This document shows, in pieces, positions 19,860-30,502 of a stretch of DNA of 33,510 bases. The position numbers were made by a program, and so were the translations under genes. The number at the start of each line of letters is the position of its first letter. Position 1 is the stretch's first letter. Location: assembly GCA_022574295.1 (NCBI GenBank), contig JACZSJ010000015.1, positions 1 to 33,510 on the forward strand. Direction: 5' to 3'. The stretch is from Pseudomonadota bacterium. Lineage in GTDB: Bacteria > Pseudomonadota > Gammaproteobacteria > Eutrophobiales > Eutrophobiaceae. The notes beneath the pieces are model-generated. The model saw nothing but the letters and a program-made list of their open reading frames with translations. It searched no databases and was not told the origin of the DNA.

Positions 19860-20693
19860 ATGGCCGATGAAGAACTCTTGATTATGGGTGATGAAATAAC
19901 AAGTAAGAAGAACCTCTCTGTCAGAAAACAGTTACAGGACTGGTTTTCTGGCGAACATGGCACCTTGTTACTAGAGGAAGAGAGAGAAAAATTAGCACAG
20001 AAACTTTATGCCCTGTTTGGTTATCACATTCTGCAGATTGGAAATATTGGTAATACTGATTTTCTTGATGATAGTAAAATTTCCCACAAGTTGATCGCCA
20101 GACTTGTGCCAGGCGAATTAGTTGGGCAAAGGTCTGGCTTTTGTTGCGACTGTAGCAACCTTCCCGTCGCATCAGATAGCATTGATGTTGTTGTATTGCC
20201 GCATGTGCTCGAGTTTGAAGCCAACCCTCATCAGGTTCTGAGGGAATCCGAAAGAGTGCTGATTGGTGAAGGGCATGTTGTGATCTTGGGTTTCAACCCA
20301 TGGAGTTTTTGGGGTTTATGGCGACTGCTTTTGGCCTGGCGTGAAAAGCCACCCTGGCACGGTCATTATATTGGCTTAACCAGGATCAAGGACTGGTTGA
20401 AATTGCTGGATTTTGAAGTCATCAAAATAGAGCGCTTTTATTTCAGGCCACCAATGCGAAGTTTAAAGCTGCTGAAAAAGCTTGAGTTTATTGAGAAGCT
20501 GGGACGTTTTTGCTGGCCGTGGTTTGGGGGGGTATATTTATTGGTTGCCAAAAAACGTGTCGTGCCTTTAACACCGATAAAACTGCAATGGCGGACCAGG
20601 CGACAGATGATTGCTACCGGGGTTGCCGGAACAACAAGCGGAATGGTTCCCCCAGAAAATCAACAGGCAAGAGATAAACCGACAGGAAACTAA
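19860..20693 (+). CDS. Class I SAM-dependent methyltransferase (YafS-like, upstream of rnhA)
   Basis: SIDVVVLPHVLEFEANPHQVLRESERVLIGEGHVVILGFNPWSFWGLWR; conserved position before rnhA-dnaQ. Confidence 0.85.
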   Translation: MADEELLIMGDEITSKKNLSVRKQLQDWFSGEHGTLLLEEEREKLAQKLYALFGYHILQIGNIGNTDFLDDSKISHKLIARLVPGELVGQRSGFCCDCSNLPVASDSIDVVVLPHVLEFEANPHQVLRESERVLIGEGHVVILGFNPWSFWGLWRLLLAWREKPPWHGHYIGLTRIKDWLKLLDFEVIKIERFYFRPPMRSLKLLKKLEFIEKLGRFCWPWFGGVYLLVAKKRVVPLTPIKLQWRTRRQMIATGVAGTTSGMVPPENQQARDKPTGN

Positions 20694-20712
20694 CAGACAT
20701 TAGAGAATACGC

Positions 20713-21150
20713 ATGATGCAAGAGCAAATCGAAATTTTTACCGATGGTGCCTGTCGTGGTAATCCCGGCCCTGGGGGTTGGGGTGTGTTATTGCGTTATC
20801 AGGGTAAGGAAAGAACATTGCACGGTGGTGAAGTGGAAACAACGAACAACAGAATGGAATTAATGGCAGCAATTATCGGTCTGGAATCACTGCATGGATC
20901 TTATAGGGTGACTTTGACGACTGACTCGAAATATGTGATGAATGGCATTACAGACTGGATTGAGAACTGGAAAAAAAATGCCTGGAAAACGGCGGCCAAA
21001 AAACCTGTCAAGAATGAGGATTTGTGGCGACGCCTGGATGAAGTCAGTCAGCAACATGAGATAAATTGGCAATGGGTAAAAGGCCATAGTGGGCATCGCG
21101 AAAATGAATTGGTGGATGCCCTTGCTAATCAGGGGATTGATGAATTGTAA
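20713..21150 (+). CDS. rnhA: Ribonuclease HI
   Basis: [68 protein letters not shown]. Confidence 0.98.
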   Translation: MMQEQIEIFTDGACRGNPGPGGWGVLLRYQGKERTLHGGEVETTNNRMELMAAIIGLESLHGSYRVTLTTDSKYVMNGITDWIENWKKNAWKTAAKKPVKNEDLWRRLDEVSQQHEINWQWVKGHSGHRENELVDALANQGIDEL

Positions 21151-21214
21151 AGGCTGGATGAATTCTTATTTCAGAGTAATGAAATAGCAAGATAATGAGG
21201 AAATGATTTAAATT

Positions 21215-21961
21215 ATGATCCAACCCAAACAAAAAAGTAATCGCGGCATGCGTCAGATTGTGCTTGACACAGAAACAACAGGGTTAGAACCGAAGCAAGG
21301 GCATCGGATCATAGAGATTGGTTGTGTCGAAATCTATCATCGACGCAAAACTAGTAATCAATATCAACAATATCTGAATCCCGAGCGCGAAATTGAAGAT
21401 GGTGCTTATGATGTACACGGAATCAGCAATGAGTTCCTTGCAGACAAACCGGTTTTTGCTGATGCAGCACAAGAATTTATTAATTTTATCAGAGACAGTG
21501 AACTCATTATTCACAATGCGCCTTTTGATGTGGGCTTTCTTAATGCAGAGCTAAAAAAACTGGGCCCACAATGGGGAAAAATTGAAGATTATTGCACCAT
21601 CATTGATACATTAGTGATGGCGAGGGAAATGCATCCGGGGCAAAAAAACAGTCTCGATGCACTTTGTAAAAGATATGAAATAGATAATTCACAACGTGAC
21701 CTTCATGGAGCTTTACTGGATGCGCAAATCCTTCTGGATGTGTATCTGGTGATGACAGGCGGGCAAGCGGATCTACTGTTGCATGATGAACAGACAGAAA
21801 ATGGTCGGAATATGGGCGAAGTTAGAAAGCTCGATCCGAACAGGCCCCGTTTACGTGTGATTGAGCCGACCAGTGAAGAAATTAAAGCCCATATCAGCAA
21901 ACTTGAAACAGTGGACCGGGAAAGTAATGGAAATTGTCTCTGGAAAAAAATGGAGGAATAA
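21215..21961 (+). CDS. dnaQ: DNA polymerase III epsilon subunit (3'-5' exonuclease)
   Basis: RQIVLDTETTGLEPKQGHRIIEIGCVEI, IIHNAPFDVGFLNAEL, NSLDALCKRYEIDNSQRDLHGALLDAQILLDVY. Confidence 0.97.
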   Translation: MIQPKQKSNRGMRQIVLDTETTGLEPKQGHRIIEIGCVEIYHRRKTSNQYQQYLNPEREIEDGAYDVHGISNEFLADKPVFADAAQEFINFIRDSELIIHNAPFDVGFLNAELKKLGPQWGKIEDYCTIIDTLVMAREMHPGQKNSLDALCKRYEIDNSQRDLHGALLDAQILLDVYLVMTGGQADLLLHDEQTENGRNMGEVRKLDPNRPRLRVIEPTSEEIKAHISKLETVDRESNGNCLWKKMEE

Positions 21962-22074
21962 TCTTAAATTCCCAGATCCTGAAAAATCCTGTGTTCTGAA
22001 AAGTGCGGCATGAGTGTATTCCTTTTAACCATTCCACACTTTAACAGTCATTTGATATCAATCAGCCCTCACAG

Positions 22075-22392
22075 TCAATCTTTGCAGGCTTCATCAATCA
22101 GTGTTTGTAACTCACCTTTTTGGAACAGATCCATGACGATATCGCAGCCACCGATGAGTTCTCCTTTAACAAAAACTTGCGGGAAGGTAGGCCAGTTAGA
22201 AAATTGAGGCAGGCCAGCACGTACTTCTGGTTCGGCAAGTATATCAACATACGCAAATTCTGCGTTACATGCTTTTAATGCTTCAGTCGTGCGCATGGAG
22301 AAGCCACACTGTGGTGCCTCAGGCGAGCCCTTCATGAAAATAATGATATCGTTTTCTTCGACAGCGGATTTGATTCTTTCCTGTACATCCAT
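22075..22392 (-). CDS. grxD: Monothiol glutaredoxin, Grx4 family
   Basis: MKGSPEAPQCGFSMRTTEAL (CGFS), FPQVFVKGELIGGCDIVMDLFQKGELQ; start taken at MDVQERIK. Confidence 0.96.
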   Translation of the reverse strand: MDVQERIKSAVEENDIIIFMKGSPEAPQCGFSMRTTEALKACNAEFAYVDILAEPEVRAGLPQFSNWPTFPQVFVKGELIGGCDIVMDLFQKGELQTLIDEACKD

Positions 22393-22458
22393 CTTTACAA
22401 CCTCTTTCAAAAAAAAAATTATTGTCAGACATTATACATGTTAAATGCTCAGATTTTA

Positions 22459-24015
22459 CTATTTACCTGGTTCTCCCCAGCCACCACCCCCAGCGGTGCA
22501 AATAGTAAGCCTGTCACCTTTTTGCAAGGTGTTTATAGATTTTGCGGGGATTGCGATGTCATTGATGAGGTTTATGCCTGTCTGGCCTTGACCACCACCA
22601 GAAAGTCCCCAGGGTGCATGGGTGCGACGTTCAGTTAATAGAGTGACCGAGGTTGTTTGCAAAAACTCGTATTCACGAATCAGGCCATTGCCACCATCAT
22701 ATTTTCCTTTACCGCCTGAATTTTGTCGGATCGCGTAACGAGTGATTCTAATCGGGTAATTTTTTTCCAGAACTTCTATTGGTGTATTGAGTGTATTCGT
22801 CATATGGGTTTGTACGGCACTTAAACCCGCACCATTGGCACCAGCACCCATCCCACCGGCCAAGGTTTCATAGTAATCCCACTGCAGCGAAGTGGGATTA
22901 GCTCCCATCGCATGATAACCCATGGCAATATTATTCATGCTGCCATGGCTGGCCGCAGGGATCTTCTCAGGCAGGGCTTTGGCAAGTGCGCCAAGCACAA
23001 CATCGACTAATCGGGTGCTGGTCTCAACATTCCCGGCTGCCACCGCAGCAGGATAGTTCGCATTAATTAAACATCCTTTGGGTGCCTTAAGTTTGATCGA
23101 TCTGAAACTACCCGCGCAGGCGGGAATTTGTGGTGGCATTAAACAATAAAAGCAATAATAAACTGCAGCTGCGGCCACGGAGAGTGGACAGTTGATGTTG
23201 CCTTTGACCTGTGGATCCGTGCCCGTAAAATCTGCGTGAATATTTCCATCATTCACATCTAGGGTGACTTTTATCAAGATGTCCTGATTTCCCTGACCAT
23301 CGTCATCCATGACATCAGTAAAGGTATATTGTCCATCGGGTATCTCTTTCAGGCTGGAACGGGCCAGTGTTTCTGCATAATGATTCAGGTTTTCCAGTGC
23401 CATATGGAATTGTTTTATGCCCATGTTATCGATGAGTTCATCAAGCCTGTTCTTGCCACAAAGATTGGCACTCATTTGTGATTTAAAATCCGCAGCTGCA
23501 TTTTCTGGCTGATTGATGTTTTCAAGAATTCCATCGAAGGTCTGGTCAATAATTTCATTGTTTTGCATGAATAAGGTTGGCGGGATGATCAGCCCTTCTT
23601 CCTGTAAAGTATTTGCCAGTGGCATGGAACCCGGGGTGCTGGTACCAATATCTGCATGATGTGCCCGACAGGCAACGAAAGTGCAAAGTGTGTTGTCAAA
23701 AAATATCGGTGCGATGAGTGTGATATCAGGAAGATGTGTGCCACCAAGATAGGGATCGTTCATGATCAGCATATCGCCATCTTGCCATTCAACTTTTTGG
23801 ACAATATCAGCCATCGCATAGGCCATACTGCCCAGATGTACGGGAATATGCGCTGCCTGGGCACATAATTGACCATGGATATCAAAGATTGCACAGGAAA
23901 AGTCCAGTCTGTCCTTGATGTTAGGTGAAAAGGCCGTGCGTTGTAATACGGCCCCCATTTCATCACAGACAGCCTGACATCGGCGATTAAACAGCGTTAA
24001 CTCAATGGCATCCAT
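22459..24015 (-). CDS. hyuB: Hydantoinase B/oxoprolinase family protein
   Basis: AVLQRTAFSPNIKDRLDFSCAIFDIHGQLCAQAAHIPVHLGSM, MNDPYLGGTHLPDITLI, NSGGKGKYDGGNGLIREYEFL, GGGGWGEP. Confidence 0.93.
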   Translation of the reverse strand: MDAIELTLFNRRCQAVCDEMGAVLQRTAFSPNIKDRLDFSCAIFDIHGQLCAQAAHIPVHLGSMAYAMADIVQKVEWQDGDMLIMNDPYLGGTHLPDITLIAPIFFDNTLCTFVACRAHHADIGTSTPGSMPLANTLQEEGLIIPPTLFMQNNEIIDQTFDGILENINQPENAAADFKSQMSANLCGKNRLDELIDNMGIKQFHMALENLNHYAETLARSSLKEIPDGQYTFTDVMDDDGQGNQDILIKVTLDVNDGNIHADFTGTDPQVKGNINCPLSVAAAAVYYCFYCLMPPQIPACAGSFRSIKLKAPKGCLINANYPAAVAAGNVETSTRLVDVVLGALAKALPEKIPAASHGSMNNIAMGYHAMGANPTSLQWDYYETLAGGMGAGANGAGLSAVQTHMTNTLNTPIEVLEKNYPIRITRYAIRQNSGGKGKYDGGNGLIREYEFLQTTSVTLLTERRTHAPWGLSGGGQGQTGINLINDIAIPAKSINTLQKGDRLTICTAGGGGWGEPGK

Positions 24016-24219
24016 GGGGTGAGATTATAATACCCAAACTACCTAAAGTCTGAATCCTGCATTTCCAGGCAGTTTGTGTATATTAAAGGGTTATTTTGTT
24101 GAATAAGGATGAAAGCGCCCGCTTCTCCAAGTATAATTCGTGTCTTATTGGGCATCAGATTAAATTCGTTGACTATAAGACTTTCTAAATACTGTTTTCG
24201 ATATACATGGGGAAATTAA

Positions 24220-24804
24220 ATGAATCCACTCAAGTCAGTTAATGGCACGATAATCCTTGGTTTTGTGACCGCGGCCGTGATTATATTCCTGGTCGGGGGC
24301 ACTGGTCTAAATGTATGGTCTCTTGTTGTCTGGTTACATGTCTTTTTTGGAATCATCTGGATCGGATTACTTTATTATTTCAATTTTGTTCAGGTACCCG
24401 CCGTGGGTGAAGCGCTTGCTGATGAAGGCGGCCCTGGTCCCGCTGCGATTAATAAATATGTGGCACCACGTGCGCTGTGGTGGTTCAGATGGAGCGCATT
24501 ACTGACCTGGTTGAGCGGTGCAGCTGCGCTGGAGGTGATGGGGATTGGCTTGAAAGATGCCTTTACCCTGTCCGGCGACGGTCAAATTATTGGTATAGGC
24601 GCATGGTTGGGTACCATCATGTTGTTTAATGTCTGGGTTTTAATCTGGCCAAACCAGAAGAAGATATTGGGCATGGTCGAGGCCAGTGCGGATGAAATTG
24701 CAAGAGGTAAGATGGTCGCGTTGATGGCGTCAAGAACCAATACATTTTTATCCATACCCATGATTATGTGTATGGTAGGTCAGGGTCATGGGCTACCTTT
24801 CTAA
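24220..24804 (+). CDS. Urate hydroxylase PuuD-like membrane protein (membrane domain only)
   Basis: 194 aa, multi-pass; WLHVFFGIIWIGLLYYFNFVQVP, PRALWWFRWSALLTWLSGAA, RTNTFLSIPMIMCMVGQGHG. Confidence 0.75.
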   Translation: MNPLKSVNGTIILGFVTAAVIIFLVGGTGLNVWSLVVWLHVFFGIIWIGLLYYFNFVQVPAVGEALADEGGPGPAAINKYVAPRALWWFRWSALLTWLSGAAALEVMGIGLKDAFTLSGDGQIIGIGAWLGTIMLFNVWVLIWPNQKKILGMVEASADEIARGKMVALMASRTNTFLSIPMIMCMVGQGHGLPF

Positions 24805-24847
24805 CAGGCAGGAAGCTTAAGTTTTTTGGAAGCTTATTTTTTTTCTG

Positions 24848-24870
24848 AGCCCGGCCTGATTGGCCGGGCT
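24848..24870 (+). terminator. Strong GC hairpin downstream of the PuuD-like gene (probable terminator)
   Basis: Perfect 9-bp stem agcccggcc-tgatt-ggccgggct; preceded by a T8 run after an AAGCTT...AAGCTT stem. Confidence 0.7.
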
Positions 24871-24980
24871 TGTCATTTAAGGCTTCGTCAGTTTTTCTAA
24901 CGAGTAAATTAAAACAGTCATTTTTTCATATCGCTTTTATTGATAAATAAAGTTAAGTAATAGACCCTGAGAAATAAATT

Positions 24981-26153
24981 TTGAGTAATCATCTAATGTC
25001 CAGTTATCAACAATTACCTGTCGCATTCGAACGAGGTGCCGGTGTCTGGTTGACGGACCAAAACGGGCAGCAATACCTGGATGCTTTAAGTGGTCTTGGC
25101 GTGTGTGGACTCGGCCACGCACACCCGGAAATTGAGGAGGCGATTGCAGATCAGGCTGGCAAGTTATTACATACCTCAAATCTTTACCATATCCCTTTGC
25201 AGGAAGCACTGGCTGAACGACTAACATCACTTGCCGGGATGGATAAGGTATTCTTCGCAAATTCTGGTGCAGAGGCAAACGAAGCGGCCATTAAAATCGC
25301 CAGACTTTTTGGCCATCAGCAAGGTATCGATCATCCAGTTGTGATTACGGCAACAGGAAGCTTTCATGGTCGGACGATGGCAACACTGAGTGCAACAGGA
25401 AATTCAAAAGTGCAACAGGGTTTCGAGCCGCTGGTAGAAAAATTTGTGCATGTCCCTTATAACGATACGGAAGTGCTAAGTAGACTCACAGACGCAAACG
25501 TTGTCGCAGTCATGTTGGAGCCGATACAGGGGGAAGGGGGTGTGGTGATTCCTGATGAAGGCTATCTGAAAGCAGTTCGGGACATCTGCGATCAAAATAA
25601 CTGGCTACTTATCCTGGATGAAATTCAAACAGGGATGTGTCGTACCGGAGAATGGTTTGCCTTTCAACATGAAAAAATATCACCGGACGTGATGACGTTA
25701 GCCAAGGCCTTGGGGAATGGGATACCTATTGGTGCCTGTCTTGCGAAAGGAATAGCTGCTGATTTGATTCAGCCGGGGAGTCATGGTTCCACCTTCGGTG
25801 GAAACCCTTTGGCATCAAGGGCAGCTTTGGCGGTAATAGATGTACTATCAAAACAGAAGCTCCACATGAAAGCAGCAAAATTGGGTGCTGAAATGCTGGC
25901 TCGTTTTAAAAGTGAACTCAGTGAAATTGACGGCGTTATATCCGTTAGAGGCAAAGGATTGATGTTAGCTATTGAATTAGATAGAGAGTGCGCTCAGTTG
26001 GTCAATATGGCTCTGCAAGAGCACCTTCTGATTAACGTCACTTCGGAGAATGTTATTCGCCTATTACCACCGTTGATTATCGATGATGATATTGCACAAC
26101 AGATTATTGCAAAGGTCGTGCGTATCGTGAAAGTATTTTTGAAAGAGGAGTAG
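24981..26153 (+). CDS. argD: Acetylornithine aminotransferase (class III)
   Basis: LDALSGLGVCGLGHAHPEIEEAI, FFANSGAEANEAAIKIAR, LILDEIQTGMCRTGEWFAFQ, TLAKALGNGIPIGACLA. TTG start, or ATG at 24996. Confidence 0.96.
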   Translation: MSNHLMSSYQQLPVAFERGAGVWLTDQNGQQYLDALSGLGVCGLGHAHPEIEEAIADQAGKLLHTSNLYHIPLQEALAERLTSLAGMDKVFFANSGAEANEAAIKIARLFGHQQGIDHPVVITATGSFHGRTMATLSATGNSKVQQGFEPLVEKFVHVPYNDTEVLSRLTDANVVAVMLEPIQGEGGVVIPDEGYLKAVRDICDQNNWLLILDEIQTGMCRTGEWFAFQHEKISPDVMTLAKALGNGIPIGACLAKGIAADLIQPGSHGSTFGGNPLASRAALAVIDVLSKQKLHMKAAKLGAEMLARFKSELSEIDGVISVRGKGLMLAIELDRECAQLVNMALQEHLLINVTSENVIRLLPPLIIDDDIAQQIIAKVVRIVKVFLKEE

Positions 26154-26156
26154 CGT

Positions 26157-27062
26157 ATGGGGTGTCGACATTTTCTCACACTGCTAGATCTGAGCACGAA
26201 TGAATTACGTGCTCTGATTGAAAGAGGTATTGAGATCAAGGCCGGATTGCAGAAGGGAGAAATTCATCAGCCCTTTAAAGGCAAGGTGCTGGCGATGATA
26301 TTTGAGAAATCGTCGACGCGGACTCGCGTGTCTTTCGAAGCAGGCATGGCGCAATTTGGTGGCCATGCAATTTTTATGTCTCCTGACGATACCCAATTGG
26401 GACGAGGTGAGCCGATTGAAGATACGGCACGTGTGTTGTCTAAAATGGTCGATATCATCATGATCCGTACTTTTGAACACGATAAGATTGAAAGCCTGGC
26501 CCAATATGCAAGTGTGCCGGTTATTAATGGTTTATCAGATACCTATCATCCCTGCCAATTATTGGCTGATATGCAAACCTATTATGAACATAGGGGTTCA
26601 ATCGAAGGTAAAACGGTTGCCTGGTTAGGCGATGGTAATAATATGTGCCATTCCTATATCAATGCTGCGTGTTTGTATCAGTTTCATTTACGCATTGCTT
26701 GCCCCGAAGATTATTTGCCTGATGAAAGTATTGTTAACACAGCATCCGATTTTGTCGAAACTATTTCTGATGCCAAAGTCGCAGCGGAAGATGCGGATCT
26801 TGTGGTGACAGATGTGTGGGCGAGCATGGGGCAGGAGCAGGAAGCCGATGAACGCGCCAGGGTTTTTGCACCATATCAGGTAAATACCGAGGTGATGTCA
26901 TTAGCAAAGGATGATGCCTTATTTATGCATTGTTTGCCCGCACACAGAGGTGAAGAAGTCACTGCAGATGTTATCGATGGCAAGCAAAGTGTTGTCTGGG
27001 ATGAAGCTGGAAACCGACTACATGCTCAAAAGGCATTACTGGAATTTTTACTGTCAAAGTAA
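26157..27062 (+). CDS. argF: Ornithine carbamoyltransferase
   Basis: [57 protein letters not shown]. Confidence 0.98.
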   Translation: MGCRHFLTLLDLSTNELRALIERGIEIKAGLQKGEIHQPFKGKVLAMIFEKSSTRTRVSFEAGMAQFGGHAIFMSPDDTQLGRGEPIEDTARVLSKMVDIIMIRTFEHDKIESLAQYASVPVINGLSDTYHPCQLLADMQTYYEHRGSIEGKTVAWLGDGNNMCHSYINAACLYQFHLRIACPEDYLPDESIVNTASDFVETISDAKVAAEDADLVVTDVWASMGQEQEADERARVFAPYQVNTEVMSLAKDDALFMHCLPAHRGEEVTADVIDGKQSVVWDEAGNRLHAQKALLEFLLSK

Positions 27063-27071
27063 TCTTACACA

Positions 27072-27845
27072 ATGCGCTATTTACTTAGTAATGATGATGG
27101 TTATCAGGCAACTGGAATACGGCTGCTTGCGGAAGCACTTGAACAATCAGGCGAGGTGACTGTCGTTGCGCCAGATCGCGATCGAAGTGCTGCCAGTAAC
27201 TCACTTACACTGGATGCACCACTCTATATACATACGGCTGATAACGGCTTTATTTACATCAATGGCACGCCAACAGACTGTATACATTTGGCGATCACAG
27301 GTTTACTGGATAAAGAGCCTGATATGGTACTGAGTGGGATTAATGCGGGTGCAAACCTTGGAGATGATGTGTTGTACTCGGGGACTGTTGCAGCCGCGAT
27401 GGAGGCCCGGTTTTTAGGTTGCCCTGCAATTGCAATCTCATTGGCAAGCCAAGAACCTGTTCACTTCGATACGGCCGTCAGCGTTGTATTGAAGCTGATT
27501 AAATCACTACCTTTGATGTCTCATGAATCAGAATTATTGCTTAATGTGAATGTCCCGGATATTCCCTTTGAGGAAATTGGTGCATTTGAAGTGACTCGCC
27601 TTGGTAACAGACATAAATCGGAACCCGCAATCGAAGCAAAAGATCCCAGAGGGCGTTCCATCTATTGGGTAGGTCCTGTGGGGCCAGAACAGGATGCCGG
27701 TCCAGGAACAGATTTTTATGCAATTAATCATAACAATGTGTCAATCACGCCATTACAGGTAGATTTAACGAAATATAGTGTCATAGAGGATATTACTCAG
27801 TGGGTTGGTAAAACATTCGGACAGAAGCCAGGGAATGTTCAATGA
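27072..27845 (+). CDS. surE: 5'/3'-nucleotidase SurE
   Basis: [64 protein letters not shown]. Confidence 0.98.
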   Translation: MRYLLSNDDGYQATGIRLLAEALEQSGEVTVVAPDRDRSAASNSLTLDAPLYIHTADNGFIYINGTPTDCIHLAITGLLDKEPDMVLSGINAGANLGDDVLYSGTVAAAMEARFLGCPAIAISLASQEPVHFDTAVSVVLKLIKSLPLMSHESELLLNVNVPDIPFEEIGAFEVTRLGNRHKSEPAIEAKDPRGRSIYWVGPVGPEQDAGPGTDFYAINHNNVSITPLQVDLTKYSVIEDITQWVGKTFGQKPGNVQ

Positions 27846-28504
27846 ATATTGAACTGCAAGGCATTGGCATGACATCGCAAAGAACGCGTGCCAGATTAAT
27901 CGTGAGACTGAGTGAGATGGGAATTATTTCTGAAGATGTGTTGTCCGTCATTATGAACACGCCAAGGCACATATTTGTCGATGAAGCACTGGCTAGCAGG
28001 GCTTATGAGAATACGGCACTGCCGATAGGTTATAACCAGACAATTTCACAACCTTATATTGTTGCAAGAATGGTTGAAGTCCTGTTAGCAGGGGGGCACT
28101 TGAAAAATGTTCTGGAGATAGGCACGGGATGTGGATACCAGACAGCTATTCTGGCGCAACTGGCAGACCATATTTACAGCATCGAACGTATTGATGCCTT
28201 ACTAAAAAAGGCGCGTCAAAAATTACGTTTACTAAAATGCAAAAACGTCCGCGTAAAATATGGTGATGGTAATAAAGGCTGGTCACAATATGCCCCCTTT
28301 GATGGCATTATTGTCTCTGCGGCACCTGTCGGTGTACCAGAAACTTTGTTGAACCAATTAGCCATCAATGGTCGTTTGGTCATTCCCGTTGGCATGGTCG
28401 GACAGCAGCAACTGTTACTGATTACTCGAACAGAAGATGGTTTTGATGAAGAACGGCTCGACATGGTAAGTTTCGTCCCCATGTTGGAGGGTATTGTTGG
28501 TTGA
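27842..28504 (+). CDS. pcm: Protein-L-isoaspartate O-methyltransferase
   Basis: [58 protein letters not shown] overlap with surE. Confidence 0.98.
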   Translation: MNIELQGIGMTSQRTRARLIVRLSEMGIISEDVLSVIMNTPRHIFVDEALASRAYENTALPIGYNQTISQPYIVARMVEVLLAGGHLKNVLEIGTGCGYQTAILAQLADHIYSIERIDALLKKARQKLRLLKCKNVRVKYGDGNKGWSQYAPFDGIIVSAAPVGVPETLLNQLAINGRLVIPVGMVGQQQLLLITRTEDGFDEERLDMVSFVPMLEGIVG

Positions 28505-28521
28505 GGGAGCCTTGAGACAAG

Positions 28522-29433
28522 ATGATCTTGAGACAGTTCACACTGAAGGATAAAAAACAACTATATTTCATTTTATGGTTGTTTATTAGCCTGTTAATTT
28601 CATCATGCAGTTCAAATAGTGTGGCTCCTGTATCGTCTCGTAATAGTGACCAGACAAAACAGACGACAGGGGCAAAACAAACAAAATCTATCACCTCGAA
28701 CCCGGATTTAACATCCACTAAATCGGATAACAAAAAAAGCTCACGTCATATTGTTGTGAGAGGTGATACGCTTTATTCCATTTCCTGGAATTACAACCTC
28801 GATTACAAAGCTGTCGCACGTTGGAATGCTATTAAAGCGCCCTATGTTATTTATCCGGGGCAATCACTTCGATTGATCGCGCACACTAGAAAGCAGGTGA
28901 CCCCAAAGAAGGCAGTTGTTAAGAAAACAGTTCTCCCAGATAAGGAAGACAAGGACAAAAAAGCTGTCGTAAAGAAATCTGAAACGGTCAAAAAGGCGAC
29001 AAAAAGGGGTGGTTCAGAAAAAATAGAACCGGTAAAAACTGCCAGAAAAATAAATTGGCAATGGCCAACCACAGGGAAACTGGTCAAATCAAGTTCGCCA
29101 ATATCAAAAAAAGGTCTGGATATTGCGGGTAAAAAAGGACAATCCATTCAGGCTTCAGCATCTGGAAATGTTGTCTACAGCGGTAGTGGACTTCTGGGTT
29201 ATGGTAGGCTTATTATCATAAAACATAATGAAACCTATCTGAGTGCTTACGCACACAACAGTGTATTAATGGTGAAAGAAGGTGACAGTGTTGCAAGCGG
29301 ACAGCAAATAGCAAAAATGGGACAGGATGGTAATGGGCAAGTACTACTTCATTTTGAAATCCGAAAAAATGGCAACCCGGTTAATCCTGCTACTTACTTG
29401 CCCAAGCATCAATTATCCAGGCCTCAAACCTGA
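28522..29433 (+). CDS. nlpD: LysM/M23-domain lipoprotein NlpD (EnvC/NlpD type)
   Basis: Lipobox-like LISSCSS; LysM VVRGDTLYSISWNYNLDYKAVARWN; M23-like KKGLDIAGKKGQSIQASASGNVVYSGSGLLGYGRLIIIKHNETYLSAYAHN; syntenic with rpoS. Confidence 0.95.
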   Translation: MILRQFTLKDKKQLYFILWLFISLLISSCSSNSVAPVSSRNSDQTKQTTGAKQTKSITSNPDLTSTKSDNKKSSRHIVVRGDTLYSISWNYNLDYKAVARWNAIKAPYVIYPGQSLRLIAHTRKQVTPKKAVVKKTVLPDKEDKDKKAVVKKSETVKKATKRGGSEKIEPVKTARKINWQWPTTGKLVKSSSPISKKGLDIAGKKGQSIQASASGNVVYSGSGLLGYGRLIIIKHNETYLSAYAHNSVLMVKEGDSVASGQQIAKMGQDGNGQVLLHFEIRKNGNPVNPATYLPKHQLSRPQT

Positions 29434-29452
29434 TCATTTCGGTTAAGACATT

Positions 29453-30493
29453 ATGACAACCCAGAGTGTTTCTAAAAAGTGCGCTTCTAAGAGGAATCGT
29501 TCCAAAAAGGAAAAGCTAGAAGAAGAGAAATCTGAAGGTTTTGTCGACGAAGAAATTATGACTGAAGATAAGAGCGAAACGTCAGAAATATCTGAAGTTA
29601 ATTTGTCTGAAGACAGGGGGATGGAAAATTTTACCTCGGGCGTTATCCCTCAAAAGGAACTTGATGCGACGCGTATGTATTTAAATGAAATTGGATTTTC
29701 ACCCTTATTGACCGCTGAGGAAGAAGTTTTTTATGGAAGGAAGGCGCAGGCAGGTGATGAAGAAGCCCGCAAACGCATGATAGTAAGCAACTTGAGACTG
29801 GTAGTTAAAATCGCTCGACGCTACATGAACAGAGGTCTGGCGTTACTGGATCTGATAGAAGAAGGGAACCTTGGGTTGATACGCGGCGTTGAAAAATTTG
29901 ATCCAGAAAGAGGGTTCCGTTTTTCTACTTATGCCACCTGGTGGATCAGGCAAACAATCGAAAGAGCGTTGATGAATCAGACACGGACAGTGCGCTTGCC
30001 AATTCACGTTGTAAAAGAGATTAATATTTATTTACGTGCTGCACGCCAGTTATCACAAAGTCTCGATAGAGAACCCACTCCGGAAGATGTCGCCAAATTA
30101 CTAGACAAGCCGATTGATGATGTAAAAAAAATGCTGGGGATGAATGAGCGGATCACATCAGTTGATAGTCCAAGCAGTAAGGATTCCGGGAAATCATTGC
30201 TGGAGGTAATCCCGGATGAGCACAATACTGATCCTTCTTTATTACTACAAAATAGTGATGTACAGAATCATATTGATACCTGGTTATCACAATTAACAGA
30301 AAAGCAATGTGCCGTCGTAGAACGTCGATTTGGGCTACATGGATATGAGGTTGCTACGCTTGAAGAAATTGGCAATGAAATTGGGGTGACCCGGGAACGG
30401 GTGAGGCAGATCCAGATTGAAGCGATTAAACGATTGAGACATATCCTTGAGAAGGAAGGATTTTCATTAGACACTTTGTATATGGAAAATTAG
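29453..30493 (+). CDS. rpoS: RNA polymerase sigma factor RpoS
   Basis: [101 protein letters not shown]; downstream of nlpD. Confidence 0.97.
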   Translation: MTTQSVSKKCASKRNRSKKEKLEEEKSEGFVDEEIMTEDKSETSEISEVNLSEDRGMENFTSGVIPQKELDATRMYLNEIGFSPLLTAEEEVFYGRKAQAGDEEARKRMIVSNLRLVVKIARRYMNRGLALLDLIEEGNLGLIRGVEKFDPERGFRFSTYATWWIRQTIERALMNQTRTVRLPIHVVKEINIYLRAARQLSQSLDREPTPEDVAKLLDKPIDDVKKMLGMNERITSVDSPSSKDSGKSLLEVIPDEHNTDPSLLLQNSDVQNHIDTWLSQLTEKQCAVVERRFGLHGYEVATLEEIGNEIGVTRERVRQIQIEAIKRLRHILEKEGFSLDTLYMEN

Positions 30494-30502
30494 TTAAAAT
30501 TT

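Noticed and set aside
28522-29433. NlpD M23 domain lacks the canonical first catalytic His (GLDIAG rather than HxGxD)
   Set aside because: This degeneracy is normal for NlpD/EnvC-type amidase activators, so not unusual.
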